A program made the position numbers and the translations under genes. The notes below the pieces were generated by a model. It was not told the DNA's origin, did not search any database, and saw only the letters and a program-made list of their open reading frames with translations. 64,000 nt of DNA from ASV31 sp965229765 (GTDB lineage Bacteria > Pseudomonadota > Alphaproteobacteria > Rhodobacterales > Rhodobacteraceae). Location: NCBI GenBank assembly GCA_965229765.1, contig CBDDJT010000004.1:1054001-1118000 (forward strand). Reading direction: 5' to 3'. Positions 8,251 through 16,660 of the stretch are shown here, piece after piece. Numbering within the stretch: the first letter of the stretch is position 1; the number at the start of each line of letters is the position of its first letter.

Positions 8251-10431
8251 TCAGAGTTCCGCCTTGGCGAAGGGCGTCGACCGGATGCGCGTGCCCGTGG
8301 CGTAGAAGATCGCGTTGGCCACTGCCGGCGGGGTCGGCGGGCCCGTGGGCTCGCCCAGACCACCCCACCACTGGTCTTCCGAGTTCTCGATGTGAACCTC
8401 GATCGCAGGGGGCGTGTCCGGCATCTTCATCATCGTGTACGAGTCGAAGTTCGTGTTCACGATGCGCCCGTCCCGGATGTCCAGCCCGCCAAAGAAGGCG
8501 TGGCTCAACTCCCAGATGGCAGAGCTTTCGGCCTGCTCGACGGCGTTCAGCGGGTTGATCGTGTAGCCGCTGTTCATGAAGTACTGAAGCCGGTCGACGA
8601 AGATCTGGCCACGGCGGCTGACCGCAACCGTTGCCACGCAGCCTGCAATCGTGCCGTGGGATTCCACCACCGCGCAGCCCATGCCCTCGCCTCGGCCCAG
8701 TTCCGGCGTCCAGCCCGACTTTTCCTTCATCGCCAGAAGAACGCGCTGCCATGGCTCGTTCCCCTCGGTCATCTTGATACGCCATTCCAGCGGATCCCAG
8801 CCGCCCGCCTGGGCAAGCTCGTCGACCATCTGTTCGACGATGAACCCGTTGGAGTTGGCCCCGGGTGCCCGGTGATAACCGATCGGGATGTGGCTCTGGA
8901 CGGTGCTGTACTCATGCCGCCGGTTCGGAACCACGTAGGGCATGTTGGCCACCCCGCGCTGCGAGAACGCCGGGAACTTCTCTTCGCCGACGAAATGCGT
9001 GACCAGCGCCGTCGGAAGGCCGTCATCGCCAAGCGCGGCCTTGTACGTGCCCCAGATCGGGGGCCGCTGGGCGTCCTGCGCGATGTCTTCCTCGCGGCTC
9101 CAGATCACCTTGACCGGACGGCCCACCTCGGCCGAGATCGCGGCTGCCTGCCGGTGGACATACATGTTGTAGCCACCGCCAAAACCGCCGCCCAGATAGG
9201 TCTGGTGCAGGAACACGTCCTTGGTGTCGCGTCCCAGCTGGTCGGCAACCTCGTTGAGCGAACGAGCGATGTCCTGTGTGAAGGTCCAGACATCGACGCG
9301 ATCGGCCTTGACATCGACCACCGCGCAGGGCGGCTGCATGGTCGCGTGCGTTTCGAACGGACGCGAATAGACCTCGCCCTCGATGACGTTGCCGGCCGCT
9401 TCGATAAGCCCCCTGACCGCCTCGTGGTTGACGCCCCGGTCAAGGTTCCGGCCGATGTTGCCGTCCTCGTTCAGCACCAGCGTCCCGGGGTTGGCGATAA
9501 GGCTCATCGCCTCTGCCGTCTGGCTTTCAAAGCTGATCGAAGCGCCGCGCCCGTAGTCCCAGACGATGGGCATGACGGCCAGTGCGTTCTTGGCCTGGTA
9601 CCAGCTTTCGGCCACGACAGCGACGCCGCTGCGCAAGTCGGTGAAGGCGGCAACATCCTTTGCCTGCTTCAGCTCGACCGCCGCGATCACGCCGGGCATG
9701 TCCTTGATGGCGTCGAAGTCATAGCTGACCAGACGGCCTTCGGGCACCGGGCAGGACGCGGTGGCCGCATGGACCATGCCGGGCAGGGTGACGTCCATGG
9801 CGTAGACAGCTGTCCCGTTGGTCTTCAGCGGGATGTCCAGACGCTTGACGTCATTGCCCAGAAGCCACCAGTCCCCATAGGCCTTGATTGCCGGCTCCTG
9901 TTCCAGCGTGACCATGGCCGCATCGGCCGCGAACTCGCCATAGGTGCCAGAGTTGCCCCCGGCGCTCAGCATACCCTGCTTGGCCACCACATCGTCCACG
10001 GCCACACCCCAGCGTGCCGCCGCCGCGTGGCGCAGACGCTCGCGCGCAGAGGCCCCGGCCTGCATCATGTAGGGATGCCGCCGCGACACGGTGGTCGAGC
10101 CGCCGGTCGAGGTCGTGGTGTAGAGGTTGTCGTTGTTGACGTGACGGTTCGCGTCTGCGAACACGTGGCGCACGTTCTCCCACGGGATATCCAGCTCTTC
10201 GGCCACCATCATGGGAACGGCGGTAAAGGCGCCCTGTCCCATTTCGGTCTGCGGGGTGACGATGCTGACGATGTTGTTCGGGTCGATCGTCAGCCACGCG
10301 TTGATTTCCGCGCCACCGCCATGCCCGCCGGCCTCGGCCATCCTCGGCATCGGAACGCCGATGGCAAGGCCGCCGGCGACGGTCGTGGCGATCTTGAGAA
10401 AGCCGCGCCTTGTGAAGTTGAACTCGTTCAT
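8251..10431 (-). CDS. Molybdenum hydroxylase large subunit, IorB/aldehyde oxidase type
   Basis: This 726-residue protein has a TAT signal (TRRGFLK) and the domain pattern of single-polypeptide xanthine dehydrogenase-family molybdopterin subunits related to isoquinoline 1-oxidoreductase beta. Examples are TPQTEMGQG near residue 60, GGGFGGGYN, and a C-terminal GEPTGPPTPPAVANAIF segment. The enzyme hydroxylates an aldehyde or N-heterocycle in the periplasm using molybdopterin cytosine dinucleotide. Electrons leave through the [2Fe-2S] subunit encoded 10 bases upstream and probably the convergent triheme cytochrome. Three linked genes of this kind (small subunit, large subunit, multiheme cytochrome) are usual for membrane-associated aldehyde dehydrogenases. 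The substrate cannot be read from sequence. Confidence 0.9.
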   Translation of the reverse strand: MNEFNFTRRGFLKIATTVAGGLAIGVPMPRMAEAGGHGGGAEINAWLTIDPNNIVSIVTPQTEMGQGAFTAVPMMVAEELDIPWENVRHVFADANRHVNNDNLYTTTSTGGSTTVSRRHPYMMQAGASARERLRHAAAARWGVAVDDVVAKQGMLSAGGNSGTYGEFAADAAMVTLEQEPAIKAYGDWWLLGNDVKRLDIPLKTNGTAVYAMDVTLPGMVHAATASCPVPEGRLVSYDFDAIKDMPGVIAAVELKQAKDVAAFTDLRSGVAVVAESWYQAKNALAVMPIVWDYGRGASISFESQTAEAMSLIANPGTLVLNEDGNIGRNLDRGVNHEAVRGLIEAAGNVIEGEVYSRPFETHATMQPPCAVVDVKADRVDVWTFTQDIARSLNEVADQLGRDTKDVFLHQTYLGGGFGGGYNMYVHRQAAAISAEVGRPVKVIWSREEDIAQDAQRPPIWGTYKAALGDDGLPTALVTHFVGEEKFPAFSQRGVANMPYVVPNRRHEYSTVQSHIPIGYHRAPGANSNGFIVEQMVDELAQAGGWDPLEWRIKMTEGNEPWQRVLLAMKEKSGWTPELGRGEGMGCAVVESHGTIAGCVATVAVSRRGQIFVDRLQYFMNSGYTINPLNAVEQAESSAIWELSHAFFGGLDIRDGRIVNTNFDSYTMMKMPDTPPAIEVHIENSEDQWWGGLGEPTGPPTPPAVANAIFYATGTRIRSTPFAKAEL

Positions 10432-10441
10432 GATGTTCCCC

Positions 10442-10903
10442 TCACGTCTTGCTCATCTCGGCAGCCTTGTGAATGGCTGCGCGGATGCGTGGATAGGTGC
10501 CGCAACGACAGATGTTGCCGGCCATTGCCTTGTCGATCTCGTTGTCGGACGGATCGGGCGTGCGTTCCAGCAGCGCCACCGCCGACATGATCTGACCGGA
10601 CTGGCAGTAGCCGCACTGCGGAACCGTCAGATCCTGCCAAGCGACCTGCACGGGATGGTCGTTTTCCTCTGAAACGCCTTCGATGGTGCGCACGGACTTG
10701 CCCACGGCGGTCGCGACCGGCGTGTTGCAGGACCGGACGGCGTTGCCATCGACGATCACGGTGCAGGCACCGCACTGGGCGATCCCGCATCCGAACTTGG
10801 TGCCCATAAGGCCCGCCTTCTCGCGGATCGCCCAGAGCAACGGCATCTGTGGATCGGCGTCGATCGAATAGTCTCGACCATTTATGTTGAGTGTGATTGC
10901 CAT
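10442..10903 (-). CDS. [2Fe-2S] subunit of molybdenum hydroxylase (IorA type)
   Basis: The protein has 153 residues with the two-domain arrangement of the family. The plant-ferredoxin cluster is bound by CGIAQCGAC plus a later SC, and the second cluster by CGYCQSGQ and CRCG. It has no signal peptide of its own, so it should be exported folded together with the TAT-bearing large subunit. It is the first gene of a two-gene operon; GGGAGGG lies just ahead of the ATG at 10903. Confidence 0.93.
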   Translation of the reverse strand: MAITLNINGRDYSIDADPQMPLLWAIREKAGLMGTKFGCGIAQCGACTVIVDGNAVRSCNTPVATAVGKSVRTIEGVSEENDHPVQVAWQDLTVPQCGYCQSGQIMSAVALLERTPDPSDNEIDKAMAGNICRCGTYPRIRAAIHKAAEMSKT

Positions 10904-11232
10904 GCATTCCCTCCCAGCGGCCCTTGGCGGGCCCTTCTGTTCACTTCGATATCGACGATCACGCCCAGCGTGAGGCAGGCCACCGGCGCGTGCCGGTGGC
11001 AGTCCTTGCAGGACCGGATGCAGGCATTCGGAACCTGTGTTCGCGCAGGGCGGACCCTGCGGAAATTTTTAGACAACGCGGGTCACGTCTCAAACCGAAT
11101 ACGGACGACCGGACCCAATGCGACGTATTGCTATGTTCAATGGACGCGGCCCCGGCCCCCGGGGGGCCGTCCGGCCGTGCCGCCGGGGGTGGGACTGGGG
11201 CCGCCGCGCCTTCTGGCGGGCGGCCCGGCGCG
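10904..11232. other. 329-bp gap with a perfect hairpin, no gene seen
   Basis: No convincing coding sequence is present. GCCACCGGC at 10979-10987 and GCCGGTGGC at 10992-11000 form a perfect 9-bp stem with a GCGT loop, lacking a T run on either strand. TCGATATCGA at 10946-10955 is a 10-bp palindrome and could be an operator of the hydroxylase operon. CGGCCCCC and GGGGGCCG at 11153-11169 are another GC-rich inverted repeat, near the end of the preceding gene. Confidence 0.5.
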
Positions 11233-11547
11233 CTAGCCGTCCAGTCCCTTGTAGGTGCAATAGACGCCGGTATCGCTGTCGTTGTGGTACAGCGTTCCGG
11301 CCTTCAGGTCGAAGCGATAGCTGCCGAATGCCCCCGTCAGCACGATCTCTTCGTCCGAGAACGTGACCTCAGACGCGCCGATGCCATCGACGTCCTGCTC
11401 GGCCAGCCCGGTATCGATTTCATAAATATCGAGGTTGAGCATACCGGTACAGTTCGCCGTCACCGTTCCGGCCTGGGCCCCTGTGGGCAAGGCAAGCGCG
11501 GCGGCGCCTGCCGCCAATGCAAAAGCGATCCTGCGGCTGTGCGTCAT
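11233..11547 (-). CDS. Small secreted protein of unknown function
   Basis: The protein has 104 residues. A clear signal peptide (MTHSRRIAFALAAGAAALAL, cleavage near AQA) leads to a mature part of about 80 residues, acidic, with two cysteines near its ends (ANCTG, YCTYKG) that could form a disulfide. The mature part alternates short strand-like segments (SEVTFSDEEIVLTGAFGSYRF). GGAGGAG precedes the ATG at 11547, which is preferred to an upstream start in the same frame. I do not recognise a family. It lies alone between the hydroxylase operon and a LysR gene on the same strand. Confidence 0.7.
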   Translation of the reverse strand: MTHSRRIAFALAAGAAALALPTGAQAGTVTANCTGMLNLDIYEIDTGLAEQDVDGIGASEVTFSDEEIVLTGAFGSYRFDLKAGTLYHNDSDTGVYCTYKGLDG

Positions 11548-11678
11548 TGGAATCTCCTCCCTTGTTCGGGGCGGGCCCCCGGGTGCCTTTCGGCCGGCCC
11601 GGCCGACCACGGCTGATTTAGCCGGCGCACGCCGCCCCGTGGCAAGACCTGTTTTCGTGCCGGACCCGGTGCGCAGGC

Positions 11679-12704
11679 TCAGACGCAGTCCTCGGTGGTA
11701 CGGCTCCTGGCGGCGGCACCCTGCCTTGCGAGCCCGGGTACGGGCATCAGCAGGCCGGGGTCATCCTGCTTGCTGTACTCGTCAGCGACGAAGTCGCACA
11801 GCCGCGCGTGGAAGTCGGCGAAGGGCCGCAGCGATTGCAGGTGACGGCGCATCACGAACACGGCCTTGCGCACGAAGAAATCGACGTCATAGGCCTGCAC
11901 CCTGTGGCGGACCGAATGCGTCAGGTTGTGCAGCAGCGACAGCGGGGTAAAGGCGGTGCCCAGCCCGGCGGCCACGATATCGACCGCCGCGGCGTGAGTC
12001 TGGCAGCCGAAGAACGGCAGCGCAAAGGGAAGGTTGGTGCGATACCATTCTTCGACATGGCTGCGCCACGGCACCAGCGTTCCGACATCGGTATAGCGCC
12101 CAAGCGCCTCTTGTCCGTCGACCGGGCGACGGGTCGTCAAGGCCTCTGCCACCGCATCGGCGGGAACGGATTTCGGAACCAGCCAAACGATTCTGTCGTC
12201 AAAAAGCGGCACGACATGCAGTTCCGACCGGTGGTCCTGCACGCTCGCCTCGCTGATGACCGCGCAATCGATGCGGTGGGTGTCGATCATCTCGACGATC
12301 TCGGCAGAGTTCAGCCCCCAGACGAACTCGAACCGGGTAAATCTTCCCTGTTCGACCGCGATGCGGGACGCGGCCTCGATGAAACGGCCGCGCAGCGACG
12401 GCGTCGTGCCGAACCGAAGCTGCACGCGCTCGGCGCAGAAGCGGTCGTTGTGATGGTTCTGTGCTTCTTCCAGTTCCCCGAGTATCTGGTTCGACGTGCG
12501 GAACCAGTATTCGCCCGCGGGCGTCAGGTGCAGGTCGGCCGAGCGGGTGCGCAGGATCAACTGGGTGCCCAGCGCCTCTTCAAGCTTGGCAAGCTGCTGC
12601 GAGATCGTTGGCTGCGACAGGCCGACATGACGCCCCGCCTTGCTGATGGATCCGGCCACCACAACGGCGTTGAACACCTGTAGATGCTTCAGTGTAATGC
12701 TCAT
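11679..12704 (-). CDS. LysR-family transcriptional regulator
   Basis: The protein has 341 residues. The N-terminal winged helix-turn-helix (about residues 3-62, with AGSISKAGRHVGLSQPTISQ) is typical of LysR, and the rest is a periplasmic-binding-like effector domain. It has a longer, low-complexity C-terminal tail than most members. An inverted repeat 28 bases upstream of its start may be its own binding site. Neighbours are a small secreted protein downstream and a Rap1a-like protein upstream, all on the same strand, so its target is not evident. Confidence 0.88.
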   Translation of the reverse strand: MSITLKHLQVFNAVVVAGSISKAGRHVGLSQPTISQQLAKLEEALGTQLILRTRSADLHLTPAGEYWFRTSNQILGELEEAQNHHNDRFCAERVQLRFGTTPSLRGRFIEAASRIAVEQGRFTRFEFVWGLNSAEIVEMIDTHRIDCAVISEASVQDHRSELHVVPLFDDRIVWLVPKSVPADAVAEALTTRRPVDGQEALGRYTDVGTLVPWRSHVEEWYRTNLPFALPFFGCQTHAAAVDIVAAGLGTAFTPLSLLHNLTHSVRHRVQAYDVDFFVRKAVFVMRRHLQSLRPFADFHARLCDFVADEYSKQDDPGLLMPVPGLARQGAAARSRTTEDCV

Positions 12705-12732
12705 GGGCCCGACCCTCCCGTGCCGGATTCCT

Positions 12733-12747
12733 CAATCCTACAGATTG
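12733..12747. promoter_or_regulatory. Inverted repeat ahead of the LysR gene
   Basis: CAATC at 12733-12737 and GATTG at 12743-12747 form a perfect inverted repeat with a 5-base spacer, 29 to 43 bases upstream of the LysR start codon. The size fits an autoregulatory LysR half-site pair. Confidence 0.35.
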
Positions 12748-12817
12748 GCAACCAGAATATCGACATCGATTGTTCGGGCGCCCGAATGCGGACCCGCACC
12801 GGCCCCGGCGCGGCGCC

Positions 12818-13189
12818 TCAGTCGCAGGGATAGTGCCTGGCAAAGACCTCGATCGCCGTTTCCAGCGCGGCCAGATTGTCGATGAAACCCGTGGTCGCGA
12901 CAACCTCTGGTGCGGTGAAGACCTCTACCAGTTCCCGCCGCGTCGTGCCGTACGGCACGCAGGCCGCACCCCTCAGAATGGCGTTCTCCGCATAGCCCTG
13001 GATCAGCCCGTTGCAAAAGTCGATCCATTGCGGGTCCCGGCGCAGGCAGATCGCGACGGCGTCCCCGGTGCGCAGAAATGCCTCTGGCTGGTAAGCCGCC
13101 CGTCCCCCGGTCGGCGCGGCGGTCTCCGTCGCGGCGCCCGTGACTGGCGCCGCGCACAGGAACGCCAGCAACAGGCTGCGGTTCACCAT
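12818..13189 (-). CDS. Secreted Rap1a/Tai-like protein
   Basis: The protein has about 123 residues with a signal peptide (NRSLLLAFLCAAPVTGA). The mature part shows the pattern of the Rap1a/Tai family: WIDFCNGLIQGYAENA, then ACVPYGTTRRELVEVF, and a terminal ARHYPCD. Four cysteines are spaced to form two disulfides. Founding members neutralise peptidoglycan amidases delivered by type VI secretion, but many homologues in non-T6SS settings have no known partner. No effector gene lies next to it here. The ATG at 13189 is preferred to one seven codons upstream because the signal peptide then begins directly. The family call is by pattern only. Confidence 0.6.
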   Translation of the reverse strand: MVNRSLLLAFLCAAPVTGAATETAAPTGGRAAYQPEAFLRTGDAVAICLRRDPQWIDFCNGLIQGYAENAILRGAACVPYGTTRRELVEVFTAPEVVATTGFIDNLAALETAIEVFARHYPCD

Positions 13190-13438
13190 GCGTCTTCCTT
13201 CCCTGGCCACGGTCTTTCGGGCTCACCTGCGACCGCGTGCGATTCTGCGGGCAGTGCTTCCCCGAAGGCGATGATACGCCGACCCGTGCAAACGCTCAAA
13301 GCCGCTATCTTGATCGGCCGGCCCACGGGCAACGCCGCCTGTGCCCTGTCGGCGTCGGCACCCGGGCCGCGTCCGGGACAATTCACCATGTTCGGGGGCA
13401 AAGCGGCGTCCGCCGGGGCGCGCCGAATGATGGGGAGT

Positions 13439-13468
13439 GGTCCGGGCAGCAGGGCCGCCGCCCGGACC
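13439..13468. terminator. Hairpin downstream of katG
   Basis: GGTCCGGGC at 13439-13447 and GCCCGGACC at 13460-13468 make a perfect 9-bp stem with a 12-base loop, beginning 11 bases after the katG stop. No T run follows leftward, so it may end transcripts with Rho or protect their 3' end. The rest of 13190-13478 shows no gene. Confidence 0.5.
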
Positions 13469-13478
13469 TTCTGTCGTG

Positions 13479-15656
13479 TTACGCGACCAGGTCGAAGCGG
13501 TCGGCGTTCATCACCTTGGTCCAGGCCGCCACGAAGTCGCGCGCGAACTTCGCCGCGTTGTCGTCCTGGGCGTAGACCTCTGCATAGGCCCGCAGGATCG
13601 AGTTCGAGCCGAACACCAGGTCCGCGCTGGTGGCCGTCCACTTGACGGCCCCGGTCGCCCGGTCGCGGATCTCGTAGCTGCCGTCCTCGACGGGATCCCA
13701 GCTATAGGCCATGTCGGTCAGGTTGACGAAGAAGTCGTTCGTCAACTGGCCTTCACGGTCGGTGAAGACACCATGCTTGGCCCCGCCGTGATTGACGCCC
13801 AGAACCCGCATCCCGCCGACCAGAACGGTCATTTCCGCCGCGGTCAGACCCAGAAGCTGCGCCTTGTCCAGCATCAGTTCCTCGGCGGCGACGGCGTACT
13901 TTTCCTTCTGCCAGTTGCGGAACCCGCAGGCCAGCGGCTCCAGCACGCTGAAGCTGTCGGCGTCGGTCTGCTCGTCGGTCGCGTCGCCGCGGCCGGGGGC
14001 AAAGGGCACCGCCACGTCATGGCCCGCCGCCTTGATCGCCTGTTCCAGCCCGACGTTGCCGGCCAGAACGATCACGTCGGCCACCGAGGCGCCTGTCTCG
14101 GCCGCGATGGGCTCCAGCACGCCCAGCACCTTGGCCAGACGCTCGGGCTCGTTCGCCACCCAGTCCTTCTGCGGGGCAAGACGGATGCGCGCGCCATTGG
14201 CGCCGCCGCGCTTGTCCGACCCGCGGAAGGTGCGGGCGCTGTCCCATGCGGTCGCGATCATCTCGGCCGCGCTCAGGCCGCTGGCCGCGATCTTGGCCTT
14301 CACCGCGTCCACGTCATAGCCGGTCGGGCCCGCCGGGATCGGATCCTGCCAGATCAGGTCTTCGGCCGGAACGTCGGGGCCATAGTAGTTGGCCCTTGGC
14401 CCCATGTCGCGGTGGGTCAGCTTGAACCACGCGCGGCCAAAGGTTTCGGCGAAATACGCGGGATCGGCACGGAACTTCTGGCAGATCTCGTTGTAGATCG
14501 GGTCGACCTTCATCGCCATGTCGGCATCGGTCATCATCGGCATACGGCGCTTGGACGGATCGGTCGGATCGACCGGCATCTCGTCCTCGGGCATGTCGAC
14601 GGGCTTCCACTGGTTGGCGCCGGCGGGCGACTTGGTCAGTTCCCAGTCCCAGCCGAACAGATAGTCGAAATAGCCCATGTCCCACTGGGTCGGGTGCTTC
14701 GTCCACGCACCTTCGATGCCAGAGGTAAAGGCGTTGGTCGCCTTGCCGTCCATGCCGGGGTTGGCCCAGCCAAGACCCTGCGCATGCACCGGGCAGCCCT
14801 CGGGCTCGGCGCCGACGTTCCCGTGATCTCCGCCGCCATGCGCCTTGCCGACGGTGTGGCCGCCGCAGGTCAGGGCCGCGGTTTCCTCGTCGTTCATCGC
14901 CATGCGCGCGAAGGTCTCGCGCACATGAAGCGCGGTGCGCGCCGGATCGGGTTTCCCGTTCACGCCCTCAGGGTTCACATAGATCAGGCCCATGTGGACG
15001 GCCGCCAGCGGGTTATACAGCGTCGAGGTGTCGTCGAGATCGCCATAGCGGTTCTCGGACGGGGCCAGCCACTCGGTCTCGGCGCCCCAGTTCACGTCCT
15101 GCTCGGGGCCCCAGATGTCCTCGCGCCCGAACCCGAAGCCAAAGGTCTTCAGACCCATCGACTCGTAGGCCATGTTGCCGGCCAGGATGATAAGGTCGGC
15201 CCAGCTCAGCGCGTTGCCGTACTTCTTCTTCACCGGCCACAGCAGGCGCCGCGCCTTGTCGAGGCTGGCATTGTCCGGCCACGAGTTCAGCGGCGCGAAA
15301 CGGATGTTGCCCGACCCGGCGCCGCCGCGCCCGTCGCCCATCCGGTACGACCCGGCCGAATGCCACGCCAGGCGGATCATCAGGCCGCCATAGTGGCCCC
15401 AGTCCGCCGGCCACCAGTCCTGGCTGTCGGTCATAAGCGCCTTTACGTCGGCCTTCACCGCGTCGAAGTCCAGCGCCTTGACCGCGTCGCGGTGGTCATA
15501 GTCGGGGTCCATCGGGTTGGTGCGCGCGCCGTGCTGGTGCAGGATGTCCAGGTTCAGGGACCGCGGCCACCACTTGGTGACGCTGTTGCCCAGTTCGGTA
15601 TTGCCGCCATGCATGACGGGGCAACCGCCGGCCGGATCTACGTTGTTTCCGTCCAT
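13479..15656 (-). CDS. katG: Catalase-peroxidase
   Basis: This 725-residue bifunctional heme enzyme destroys hydrogen peroxide. The distal residues R95, W98 and H99 lie in MIRLAWHSAGSYR. W98 with Y226 (LIYVNPEG) and M252 (RMAMNDEE) make up the Met-Tyr-Trp adduct needed for catalase activity. The proximal heme ligand is H267 in GGHTVGKAHG. All key residues are intact, and the second, non-heme domain is complete. The ATG at 15656 follows AAGGGAGAG; the frame is open a further 33 codons upstream, but this would overlap the regulatory region. It is divergent from an oxyR gene, which very likely controls it. Confidence 0.97.
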   Translation of the reverse strand: MDGNNVDPAGGCPVMHGGNTELGNSVTKWWPRSLNLDILHQHGARTNPMDPDYDHRDAVKALDFDAVKADVKALMTDSQDWWPADWGHYGGLMIRLAWHSAGSYRMGDGRGGAGSGNIRFAPLNSWPDNASLDKARRLLWPVKKKYGNALSWADLIILAGNMAYESMGLKTFGFGFGREDIWGPEQDVNWGAETEWLAPSENRYGDLDDTSTLYNPLAAVHMGLIYVNPEGVNGKPDPARTALHVRETFARMAMNDEETAALTCGGHTVGKAHGGGDHGNVGAEPEGCPVHAQGLGWANPGMDGKATNAFTSGIEGAWTKHPTQWDMGYFDYLFGWDWELTKSPAGANQWKPVDMPEDEMPVDPTDPSKRRMPMMTDADMAMKVDPIYNEICQKFRADPAYFAETFGRAWFKLTHRDMGPRANYYGPDVPAEDLIWQDPIPAGPTGYDVDAVKAKIAASGLSAAEMIATAWDSARTFRGSDKRGGANGARIRLAPQKDWVANEPERLAKVLGVLEPIAAETGASVADVIVLAGNVGLEQAIKAAGHDVAVPFAPGRGDATDEQTDADSFSVLEPLACGFRNWQKEKYAVAAEELMLDKAQLLGLTAAEMTVLVGGMRVLGVNHGGAKHGVFTDREGQLTNDFFVNLTDMAYSWDPVEDGSYEIRDRATGAVKWTATSADLVFGSNSILRAYAEVYAQDDNAAKFARDFVAAWTKVMNADRFDLVA

Positions 15657-15738
15657 GGTTCTCTCCCTTGTAATGAAAATGCGCGGGCCCGGTGCCCGAT
15701 CTGGAATCGTTCTAACAATGCTGCGCCATAAACGCCAA

Positions 15739-15772
15739 TTGAATAAATTAAACACCTTGATAAGTTATTCAA
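15739..15772. promoter_or_regulatory. Inverted repeat in the katG-oxyR intergenic region, candidate OxyR site
   Basis: TTGAATAA at 15739-15746 and TTATTCAA at 15765-15772 form a perfect 8-bp inverted repeat with an 18-base spacer, in a notably AT-rich stretch. The right arm ends directly before the oxyR start codon. The position suits an OxyR binding site acting on katG and on oxyR itself. Confidence 0.5.
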
Positions 15773-16657
15773 ATGATCGGCTTGACCCTGAAACAGCTCC
15801 GCTATTTCGAGGCGCTCGCCCGCCACCAGCATTTCGGGCGGGCGGCGGAGTCCTGTTCCATCTCGCAGCCGGCCCTGTCGCTACAGATCAAGGAACTCGA
15901 ATCCATGTTCCACGCGCCCCTCGTCGAAAGGGGGACGCGACAGATCCGCCTGACCCCGATCGGGGAACGCCTGTTGCTAAAGGCGCGGCAGATCCTGCTC
16001 GCGGTAGAGGAACTCGACGACCTCGTGCGCTCTGCGCAGGGCCCGTTGACCGGGCGGCTGCGGCTCGGGGTCATTCCGACCGTCGCGCCCTATTTCCTGC
16101 CGCGCATCATCGGGGCCCTGTCCCGGCGCTTTCCAGAGCTTGACCTCGAACTGCGCGAGGCCGTGACGCGCTCGCTGATCTCGGACCTGCTGGACGGGCG
16201 GCTGGATGTCGCCGTGGTGGCCCTGCCCGTGTCAGAGCCGGCGTTGAGGGAATTCGCGCTTTTCGAGGAGGATTTCGTTCTCGTCCGCCCCGCCGAGGAT
16301 GCGAACCGCCCGATCCCCACCGCCGAGACCCTTCAGGCGATGCGCCTGCTGCTGCTGGAAGAAGGGCACTGCTTTCGCGATCAGGCCCTGTCCTTCTGCC
16401 GCTTCGACGACAGCCACCCAAGACAGGTGATGGAGGGCAGCTCGCTGTCGACGCTGGTGCAGATGGTGGGCTCTGGCATGGGCGTGACCCTGATACCCGA
16501 GATGGCGGTCGATCTTGAAACCCGGTCCGCCGAGGTTTCCGTCGCGCGGTTCCCGCCGCCGCGCCCGTCCCGGCAGATCGGCATGATCTGGCGCGCCACC
16601 AATCCCCTGTCGGATCAGCTCATGCAGATCGGCGCCATCATTCGCGCCATCGCCTGA
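15773..16657 (+). CDS. oxyR: Hydrogen peroxide-responsive LysR regulator OxyR
   Basis: The protein has 294 residues. The N-terminal helix-turn-helix contains FGRAAESCSISQPALS. The effector domain carries the two redox cysteines of OxyR in their characteristic setting, C200 and C209 in EEGHCFRDQALSFC, which form a disulfide on peroxide exposure. It is divergent from katG, a classic OxyR target. The downstream gene converges on it with only three bases between the stops. Confidence 0.93.
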   Translation: MIGLTLKQLRYFEALARHQHFGRAAESCSISQPALSLQIKELESMFHAPLVERGTRQIRLTPIGERLLLKARQILLAVEELDDLVRSAQGPLTGRLRLGVIPTVAPYFLPRIIGALSRRFPELDLELREAVTRSLISDLLDGRLDVAVVALPVSEPALREFALFEEDFVLVRPAEDANRPIPTAETLQAMRLLLLEEGHCFRDQALSFCRFDDSHPRQVMEGSSLSTLVQMVGSGMGVTLIPEMAVDLETRSAEVSVARFPPPRPSRQIGMIWRATNPLSDQLMQIGAIIRAIA

Positions 16658-16660
16658 GCT

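Noticed and set aside
10882..11076. Small gene with a CKDCH heme-like motif on the minus strand
   Set aside because: No signal peptide, no ribosome site, and it overlaps the 5' end of the iorA gene and a perfect hairpin.
12773..12786. Perfect 14-bp palindrome TTCGGGCGCCCGAA as a regulatory site
   Set aside because: It is all GC in its core in a GC-rich genome and lies just after the Rap1a-like stop; without a T run or conservation data it cannot be told from chance or from a weak terminator.
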